A DNA stretch of 13,676 nucleotides from Desulfovibrio sp. (GTDB taxonomy: Bacteria > Desulfobacterota > Desulfovibrionia > Desulfovibrionales > Desulfovibrionaceae): the NCBI GenBank assembly GCA_020217165.1, contig JAIWOE010000100.1:1-13676 (forward strand), read 5' to 3'. The translations under genes were made by a program, and so were the position numbers. Under the pieces are notes generated by a model. The model had not been told where the DNA came from. It saw only the letters and a program-made list of their open reading frames with translations, and made no database searches. Positions 1 to 5,130 of this stretch are shown in pieces. Each line of letters starts with the position of its first letter. The stretch's first letter is position 1.

Positions 1-8
1 GTGCTCAT
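1..8 (-). CDS. Start of an unknown gene translationally coupled to the kinase (partial, runs off left edge)
   Basis: On the minus strand an ATG at 8-6 overlaps the kinase stop TGA at 7-5 as ATGA. It is preceded by a strong ribosome binding site, GGAGG at 20-16, seven bases upstream and inside the kinase C-terminal codons. Only Met-Ser and part of a third codon are visible, so the product cannot be identified from sequence. An ATGA overlap with its own Shine-Dalgarno is typical of translational coupling. A gene directly behind a histidine kinase that lacks a receiver domain is often its response regulator; that identity is inference only. Confidence 0.55.
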
Positions 9-1975
9 GCGGTTTCCTCCTCCAACGGTGTGGCCTGCTCGCCGTGCGCTTCAGGGAGGCTGGCCAGGACGGGCAGTTCCACGATGAAGGTGCTCCCCCG
101 GGCCTCGCCAGCCTCTACCCGGATGCTGCCGCCATAGTGGTCCACGATCTGCTTGCAGATGGAAAGTCCCAGCCCCGCGCCCACGGCATCGGGGGTCTGG
201 AGGGTATCTTCATGAAGGAGCCGCTCGAATTTTTCGAAGATGCGTTCCCAATCCGCCTCGGGAATGCCCGGTCCGGTGTCCTGCACCGTAAAGCGCACGC
301 CGCCGGGGATGGCCTCGGTGCGCAGCCGCACTTCCCCGCGGGGGGTGAACTTCAGGGCGTTGGAAAGCAGGTTGATGAGCACCTGCTCCAGCCGGTCCGG
401 GTCCATGTACAGGGGTGGCAGATCCGGCGCGGTCTCCACGTGCAGATCCAGGTGGGTCTTTTCCGCCACCTGGCCGGCCACGGCCTGCACCGCGTGCTGC
501 ACGCAGTCTTCAGGCTGGATCTCGACATCGCGCCAGGTCATGCGGCCGGCCTCGATGCGGGAGAGGTCCAGATAATCGTTGATGAGCCGGGAGAGGCGGT
601 CGCCCTCTGCATCCATGATGCGCAGGTTCTGCAGGATACGCAGGGCCCGGTCCTGGGCGGCGGGATCTTCCCGCAGGCAGGGCAGCACGGATTTTTCGAA
701 ATCCTTGCGGATGAGTTTGGAAAAACCCCGCAGGGAGGTCAAAGGGGTGCGCAGTTCGTGGGAGACGGCGGCCAGAAAGGCCGTCTTGGACTCGTCCATG
801 CGACGCAGGCGTTCGTTGGCCCGCTGCAGTTGGGCAGCCTTGTCCCCCAGGGCTTTGGTGCGTTCCACAATGCGGTATTCCAGCAGCCGGTTCAGGCGGG
901 CCAGTTCATCCTCTGCCGCGCGCCGGGTGCGAACCTCGTCCCCCAGGGCGGTGTTCAGGGTGCGCAGTTCCGTGGTGGCCAGCCGCACCCGGCGCTGCAG
1001 CTGCCGGTTCCAGCATAGCACCGCCACCACGATCCCCAGCAGGACCAGGGTGGCAGCGCCCAGCATCCGCCAGGGCACCTCCGGCGACAGGGCCTGCCCG
1101 CGCCAGGCCAGCTCAATGGCCTTGCGCTCCAGAAACATCTCCTCGTCCATGCCCTGCTGCAGGGTGGCCAGAATGCGAGGGGCGGCGGCATCTGCACGAA
1201 CCAGGGCGGAGACCTGGAGGGTGAGCACCGGCTCGCGCAGACGTGGAAATTCCTCCAGCCCGGCTGCCCTGGCCAGGTACTGGGCCGCCACGGCCGCGGG
1301 CGCCACGAAGGCATGCACCTCTCCCAGGATGGCTGCGGCCACCAGGGCTTCGGCGGTGGGGTAGGGCACCAGCACCGTGCCAAAGGGCACGCGTTCGGCC
1401 ACGGCTTCGGCTTCTCCGGAGGCGGCCACCACGCCCAGGCGCAGGCCTTCCAGGTCCTCCAGGGACTTGATGCCCGCCAGCTTCCGGGAAAAAAACAGGG
1501 ACACCGCCAGGGTGGCGTAGGGCTCTCCCAGCTGCAGGCCAGGCGGCACCTGGCCGGCGTGGGCATATTCAAGAACGGCGTCAATGCCCCCCTGGCGCAG
1601 GGCCTGCAGGGCATCGTACATGGGTAGGGTGGCAATGTGCAGGGGGACGCCGGTGCGCTGGCTCCAGGTGTCCCAGAATTCCACGGCCATGCCATGGGGG
1701 TGGCCCTGCTGATCCCGGCTGGAGAAGGGCGTCCGGGCACTTTCCAGCACCACGCGCAGGGCGTTGTCCTGGGTTGGAACAGGGGTGGCCTGGGCCGGGT
1801 GGTCCCCACAGCAGATCCACAAGAACAGGCAGCCCCAACCCAACAGTCTGGCCACACGATCCGTTTGCAAGACAGCCCCTGATGCCGTGGAAGCAGTGGA
1901 AATGGTCTTTGCCTGAACGCGCAACGATGCGATGCCCCACGCAGGTAGCAGTGTTGTGTCACGGTTGTGTGACAT
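5..1975 (-). CDS. Membrane sensor histidine kinase with periplasmic solute-binding (SBP_bac_3-like) domain
   Basis: The 656-residue product is a two-component sensor kinase. Order: an N-terminal hydrophobic segment about residues 44-55 ending in AQA (61-63), like a signal peptide; a periplasmic family-3 solute-binding-like domain about 70-290; a membrane helix about 305-322; a coiled-coil linker about 325-395; then the kinase core. The H-box is AVSHELRTPL with phospho-acceptor His406, the N-box has Asn535/Asn539, the G1 box is DTGPG at 566-570, and the G2 box is GAGLGLS at 599-605. No PAS or receiver domain is seen. The architecture suggests sensing of a small periplasmic ligand such as an amino acid or organic acid; the ligand is unknown. 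The start is uncertain: ATG at 1975 has no clear ribosome binding site and leaves about 40 residues before the hydrophobic segment, whereas GTG at 1855 (residue 41) would give a normal-length signal peptide but also lacks a clear binding site. The downstream gene overlaps its stop. Confidence 0.9.
   Translation of the reverse strand: MSHNRDTTLLPAWGIASLRVQAKTISTASTASGAVLQTDRVARLLGWGCLFLWICCGDHPAQATPVPTQDNALRVVLESARTPFSSRDQQGHPHGMAVEFWDTWSQRTGVPLHIATLPMYDALQALRQGGIDAVLEYAHAGQVPPGLQLGEPYATLAVSLFFSRKLAGIKSLEDLEGLRLGVVAASGEAEAVAERVPFGTVLVPYPTAEALVAAAILGEVHAFVAPAAVAAQYLARAAGLEEFPRLREPVLTLQVSALVRADAAAPRILATLQQGMDEEMFLERKAIELAWRGQALSPEVPWRMLGAATLVLLGIVVAVLCWNRQLQRRVRLATTELRTLNTALGDEVRTRRAAEDELARLNRLLEYRIVERTKALGDKAAQLQRANERLRRMDESKTAFLAAVSHELRTPLTSLRGFSKLIRKDFEKSVLPCLREDPAAQDRALRILQNLRIMDAEGDRLSRLINDYLDLSRIEAGRMTWRDVEIQPEDCVQHAVQAVAGQVAEKTHLDLHVETAPDLPPLYMDPDRLEQVLINLLSNALKFTPRGEVRLRTEAIPGGVRFTVQDTGPGIPEADWERIFEKFERLLHEDTLQTPDAVGAGLGLSICKQIVDHYGGSIRVEAGEARGSTFIVELPVLASLPEAHGEQATPLEEETA
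1957..1974. repeat. Perfect 6-6-6 inverted repeat at the kinase start codon
   Basis: TGTCAC (1957-1962) and GTGACA (1969-1974) form a perfect inverted repeat with a six-base spacer, overlapping the annotated ATG (1975-1973). It could be an operator or an mRNA hairpin over the start. Its half-sites face the opposite way to the CRP/HcpR-type TGTGA-N6-TCACA, so I assign no known regulator. It would lie fully upstream of the gene if the true start is the GTG at 1855. Confidence 0.35.
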
Positions 1976-2006
1976 TTGCGCGGGGCCAGGCTGGCGGATG
2001 ACGGGC

Positions 2007-2033
2007 TTGACAGGGCGGGAGCTGCGCTTTAAT
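2007..2033 (+). promoter_or_regulatory. Sigma70-type promoter for the FeoB-associated gene
   Basis: A consensus -35 TTGACA at 2007-2012 is followed after a short 15-base spacer by TTTAAT at 2028-2033, which matches TATAAT at five of six positions. Transcription would start near 2040, giving a leader of about 75 bases before the GTG at 2115. The Fur-like palindrome begins at the end of the -10 element, as expected for an iron-repressed promoter. The short spacer is the main weakness. Confidence 0.5.
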
Positions 2034-2051
2034 TGAAAGTTGTTTTCAATT
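2031..2051. promoter_or_regulatory. Fur-box-like operator
   Basis: AATTGAAA (2031-2038) and TTTCAATT (2044-2051) are a perfect 8-bp inverted repeat around five bases. The central 17 bases, 2033-2049, differ at two positions from the Fur motif I recall for Desulfovibrio/Geobacter-type bacteria, WTGAAAATNATTTTCAW. It overlaps the -10 element and probable start point of the promoter facing the FeoB-associated gene, so iron-bound Fur would block transcription. The divergent kinase shares this intergenic region and could also be affected. The consensus is from memory; the palindrome is seen directly. Confidence 0.6.
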
Positions 2052-2114
2052 GATACCCTTGCGTCCTGCCCACCTCACCACCTTCCCGCGCTCCCTCGCG
2101 CCAAGGAGTCACCC

Positions 2115-2390
2115 GTGGAAACCGTCATCGTGCTGTTCATTGTCGCCACGGCGGCTGTCTATGTGTTTCGGAAATTTGCCGGCCCCCTCACGGGCAAGGG
2201 TGGCAGCTGCGGCTGTGGCAGCAAGGGCTGCTCCGCCTCGCGACCGTCGTTCAAAAACACGGGCAAGCTGGTGGAACTGCGGCCGCGGGACCCCTCCCAA
2301 GCCACCTCCCAAGGCTGCGGCTGCAGCCAGGGCCTGGGCTGCACCTGTGAAGATCCCAGGGACGGCGCACCCACCAGCAGGCTGCAATAG
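2115..2390 (+). CDS. FeoB-associated Cys-rich membrane protein
   Basis: This 91-residue protein starts with one membrane helix (about residues 3-18, rich in V, I, A and F) followed by a basic stretch and a cysteine cluster C32, C34, C39. That is the pattern of the FeoB-associated Cys-rich membrane protein family, whose genes often accompany ferrous iron transporter genes. An unusual second cluster, C68, C70, C76, C78, lies near the C-terminus. The GTG start is chosen because AAGGAG at 2103-2108 sits six bases upstream; the frame stays open further 5' but that would add a non-conserved extension. A Fur-like box and promoter precede it. No feoA or feoB is in the window, so it is separated from the transporter it is named for. 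It ends 11 bases before the convergent lipA stop. Exact molecular role is unknown; an iron-handling role at the inner membrane is inferred. Confidence 0.75.
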   Translation: METVIVLFIVATAAVYVFRKFAGPLTGKGGSCGCGSKGCSASRPSFKNTGKLVELRPRDPSQATSQGCGCSQGLGCTCEDPRDGAPTSRLQ

Positions 2391-2414
2391 CGGCAACCTC
2401 TTTATGATGCAGCC
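2380..2414. repeat. Inverted repeat spanning the convergent gene ends
   Basis: GGCTGCA (2380-2386) and TGCAGCC (2408-2414) form a perfect 7-bp inverted repeat with a 21-base loop that contains both convergent stop codons (TAG at 2388-2390 on plus, TAA at 2404-2402 on minus). There is no T-tract on either side, so it is not a classical intrinsic terminator, although it is the only hairpin candidate between the two transcripts. Confidence 0.3.
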
Positions 2415-3298
2415 GCGCCGGACCTGCCGGCCACCTTGTCCAGCACTTCGCCGGCGTGGTAGCTGCTGCGCACCCGCGGACCACTCACGGTTTCCAGGCC
2501 CAGACGGTTCCCGAACTCGGCGTATTCCTTGAAGATGTCCGGATGCACATACCGGGCGACGGGCATGTGCCGTCGGCTGGGGGGCAGATACTGGCCAATG
2601 GTGGCCGCCGCCACGCCGGCCCGGGCCAGGTCTTCCAGCACGGCACGCACCTGGGCGTCGGTCTCGCCCAACCCTACCATCATGCCGCTTTTGACCACGA
2701 ACCCCTGGGCCGCCGCCCGGGCCAGCAGCGTCAGGGACTGCTCGTAGGACGCCTGGGGCCGCACCCGGGGGTAGCAGTCCGGCACGGTCTCCACATTGTG
2801 ATTCAGGCAGTCCGGCCGGGCGTCCAACACGGCCTGCAGGGCGGCGGCGTCTCCCTGGAAATCGGGGATAAGCACTTCGATGCGGGTGGCCGGGCGGCGA
2901 TTCCGCACGGCGCGGATGGCTGCGGCGACATGTGCCGCGCCGCCATCGGGCAGGTCGTCCCGGGTCACGGAGGTCATGACCACCGTGGCCAGGTCCAGGC
3001 GGACGGCGGCTTCGGCCACGCGGGCCGGCTCGTCCGCCTCCAGGGGCGCCGGCATGCCCAGGCCGATGTTGCAGAACCGGCAGCCGCGGGTGCACTGGCG
3101 GCCCATGAGCAGAAACGTGGCCGTGCCGCAACCGAAACACTCGAAAATGTTGGGACACCGGGCGGACTGGCACACCGTGGCCAGGCCCAGGTCCTCCAGG
3201 AGCTTGCGGGTTTGGCCGAAGTGCCTGTCAGCAGGCAGGGTCACCTTGAGCCAGGGCGGCAGGCGCAAGGGCGTGGTGGAGGATTCGGGCATAGTCAT
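2402..3298 (-). CDS. lipA: Lipoyl synthase (radical SAM)
   Basis: Inserts two sulfur atoms into protein-bound octanoyl groups, using two 4Fe-4S clusters, to make lipoyl cofactors in the cytoplasm. The 298-residue product has the auxiliary-cluster cysteines C43, C48, C54 (CX4CX5C), the radical-SAM motif CTRGCRFC with C69, C73, C76, and the C-terminal RSSY motif at 277-280, whose serine ligates the auxiliary cluster. The N-terminal PPWLK segment and GTATFL after C54 are also family-typical. Length is near the usual 290-320. It follows lipB, overlapping its 3' end by 71 nt. The first ATG (3298) is kept because the conserved PPWLK stretch is encoded within the overlap; the ribosome binding site is weak, so translation is probably coupled to lipB. 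Its substrate is the product of the LipB reaction. Confidence 0.97.
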   Translation of the reverse strand: MTMPESSTTPLRLPPWLKVTLPADRHFGQTRKLLEDLGLATVCQSARCPNIFECFGCGTATFLLMGRQCTRGCRFCNIGLGMPAPLEADEPARVAEAAVRLDLATVVMTSVTRDDLPDGGAAHVAAAIRAVRNRRPATRIEVLIPDFQGDAAALQAVLDARPDCLNHNVETVPDCYPRVRPQASYEQSLTLLARAAAQGFVVKSGMMVGLGETDAQVRAVLEDLARAGVAAATIGQYLPPSRRHMPVARYVHPDIFKEYAEFGNRLGLETVSGPRVRSSYHAGEVLDKVAGRSGAAAS

Positions 3299-3899
3299 CC
3301 AAAAGCTCGGCCACCGTCACGGGCGCGCCGGGTTGGGCCGTGCCGTCCAGCTCGCGGCACAGGCTGGTCATGGTCACCCCGGCCAGGCCGCAGGGGACGA
3401 TGGACTCAAACAGGGACAGGTCCGGCCCCACGTTCAGGGCCAGGCCGTGCCAGGTGGTCCACTGCCGCAGGGCCAGGCCGATGGAGGCGATTTTGCGATC
3501 CTCCACCCACACCCCGGGCCGGCCGGCCATGCGTCCGGCACAGACGCCGCGGGATTGCAGCAGGCGGATGACCGTCTCTTCCAGGGCATGGACCAGGCCG
3601 TGCAGGCCGCCGGGACGTTTGGCCAGACGCAGGATGACGTACGCCACCAGCTGGCCGGGAAAATGGCAGGTGGCGTCCCCCCCGCGGGAGACGGGCACCA
3701 CCTCCACGCCCCGGGCCGCCAGGGCGGCGGCCGGCGTGCGCATGGAGGCTGCCTGAGCCTGCCGGCCCAGGGTGATGACCGGCGGATGCTCGCAGAGAAA
3801 GACCGTTTCCTCAGCGCCTGCGGCCACGGCCTTTCGGCGGGCCTCCTGCAGGGCGAGGGCGGTTCGATACGGGACGAGGCCGAGGGGCTGGACGATCAT
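3228..3899 (-). CDS. lipB: Octanoyl-[acyl-carrier-protein]:protein octanoyltransferase
   Basis: Transfers octanoate from acyl carrier protein to lipoyl domains such as glycine cleavage H protein, giving the substrate for LipA. The 223-residue product has the family hallmarks: EHPPVITLGRQ (37-47), RGGD (72-75), Lys136 in RKIASIG and the catalytic Cys170 in the PCG motif. The HxPGQL segment is present as CHFPGQL, where the common form is TYHGPGQL; His79 is kept. The start at 3899 is needed to keep the conserved N-terminal LGLVPY segment, and it overlaps the upstream Rsm22-like gene by 89 nt. No strong ribosome binding site is visible, consistent with coupling to upstream translation. The 3' end overlaps lipA by 71 nt. 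Confidence 0.95.
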   Translation of the reverse strand: MIVQPLGLVPYRTALALQEARRKAVAAGAEETVFLCEHPPVITLGRQAQAASMRTPAAALAARGVEVVPVSRGGDATCHFPGQLVAYVILRLAKRPGGLHGLVHALEETVIRLLQSRGVCAGRMAGRPGVWVEDRKIASIGLALRQWTTWHGLALNVGPDLSLFESIVPCGLAGVTMTSLCRELDGTAQPGAPVTVAELLDDYARILHHALAPAALAQGDPAC

Positions 3900-5130
3900 C
3901 GCGATATGGTGCCGGGGCTGGAGAGTGGGGGGACCGGGCCAGGAGCGCGCCGGATTTGGCGTCCCGCCGGGGCGGCGCTTCCAGGACGTATTCTAGGGCC
4001 TCACCGCCGGCGCGTAAAGGGGCCTTGGCCTGTTCCACGAGCAACAGCAGGCCTTCGGCGGAGCAGGCATAGCGGCCCAGGGCGTTTTGCGAGGGCAGGG
4101 GAAAGGAGGAAGACACCACCCGCGCCATTTTTTGGGAGGATTTCTGGGCCGGGGGCTGCCGGCCGGCCAGCAGCAGGGAGAGGCTGGCCTGTCGCTTGGG
4201 CAGGGCGGCCAGGACGGCCAGCTCCTGCAGCCATTCCGGGGCGCCCTCCACGTCCATGAGCTGGTGGCACCAGCCCGGGGCGTTGCGGCCCAGGAGGGGG
4301 CATTCCGCATGATGGGTGCAGGGGGCCAAGACGGAGAAGCCGTCGTCCAGCAGGGATTCGCGGGCCAGGCCCATGAGGGTGCCGCCCAGGCGCGTGCCCG
4401 GTTCCACCAGGAGCAGCCGGCCGCGGGACTCGTCCAGACGGCGGGTGAGGGGGTCCAGCAGCCGGGCCACGCGCTCGGCCAGGGTTTCCTCGCCATGGCT
4501 GCTGCCCACGGCTTCGTTGACCACGTTGGCCGCGGCCACCAGGCGAAAGGGGCCGTGGTGCTGGTTGATGTGCGGCAGGCCGCGCTGCAGGCTGTCGCCC
4601 ACGAGGTGGATTTCCCAGGGGCTGTTGCCGCCGGTGAGTCTGTCAAAAAGGTCGCGCCCGGCCTGCATGACTTTGCGGGCGCGGTCCAGGCAGATCCAGC
4701 GCAGCTTTTTATCCCGCAGGTCGGGGCGGACCATCCACAGGGCCTGGGTCAGGGCCAGGGGACCAGCGCCCACGTCCAGCAGGAGATCGCCGTCGGTCAG
4801 GTCGTCCCATTCCCGGCCCAGGCCAGTGAGCAGGCGGCCCAGGCGGAAGAGGTTCCAGGGGAGGAAGTGCCAGCAATAGGCCGCGTGGAAACGCGGCGTC
4901 TGCAGGTAGTCCGGCCGGCGTTCGCCGCGTTCGCTGGTGAGCAGTTGGGAAAGTTCGGCCACGGCCTTGGGCAGGTCGCGCCGGTGTCTGGGGGTCAAGG
5001 GCAGCACCGCGCCCAGGTGCAGGAGGTAGCCATCCAGCAAGTGCCGGGCTTCGGCAGACAGGGGGGGCAGCAGGGTGCGGCCGACGGGGAGTGCGGTGCC
5101 CTGGTGGGCATCAGGGGTGGCGGAAGACAT
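3811..5130 (-). CDS. Rsm22/METTL17-family methyltransferase-like protein of the small ribosomal subunit
   Basis: The 439-residue product resembles the Rsm22 family, SAM-methyltransferase-fold proteins that assist small ribosomal subunit assembly (mitochondrial METTL17 in animals, Rsm22 in yeast). A glycine-rich SAM-binding motif, LLLDVGAGPLAL, lies at 116-127, then AAANVVNEAV (199-208) and VEPGTRLGG (242-250). A cysteine motif follows: C271 (PCTHH), C277 (CPLLG), C288 (WCH) and C356. Four cysteines of this kind hold a 4Fe-4S cluster in METTL17; the same is inferred here. The last 55 residues are a Pro/Arg-rich basic tail ending GRGRRR, probably RNA-binding, and its final 29 or so codons lie inside the lipB gene. 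The start at 5130 overlaps the upstream ASKHA gene by 20 nt. Whether it methylates rRNA is unknown; some family members seem to bind rather than modify. Confidence 0.82.
   Translation of the reverse strand: MSSATPDAHQGTALPVGRTLLPPLSAEARHLLDGYLLHLGAVLPLTPRHRRDLPKAVAELSQLLTSERGERRPDYLQTPRFHAAYCWHFLPWNLFRLGRLLTGLGREWDDLTDGDLLLDVGAGPLALTQALWMVRPDLRDKKLRWICLDRARKVMQAGRDLFDRLTGGNSPWEIHLVGDSLQRGLPHINQHHGPFRLVAAANVVNEAVGSSHGEETLAERVARLLDPLTRRLDESRGRLLLVEPGTRLGGTLMGLARESLLDDGFSVLAPCTHHAECPLLGRNAPGWCHQLMDVEGAPEWLQELAVLAALPKRQASLSLLLAGRQPPAQKSSQKMARVVSSSFPLPSQNALGRYACSAEGLLLLVEQAKAPLRAGGEALEYVLEAPPRRDAKSGALLARSPHSPAPAPYRDDRPAPRPRPVSNRPRPAGGPPKGRGRRR

Noticed and set aside
2040..2114. 25-residue N-terminal extension of the FeoB-associated protein
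   Set aside because: It would start inside the Fur-like box without a ribosome binding site, whereas GTG 2115 has AAGGAG at ideal spacing and the family-typical N-terminal helix follows at once.
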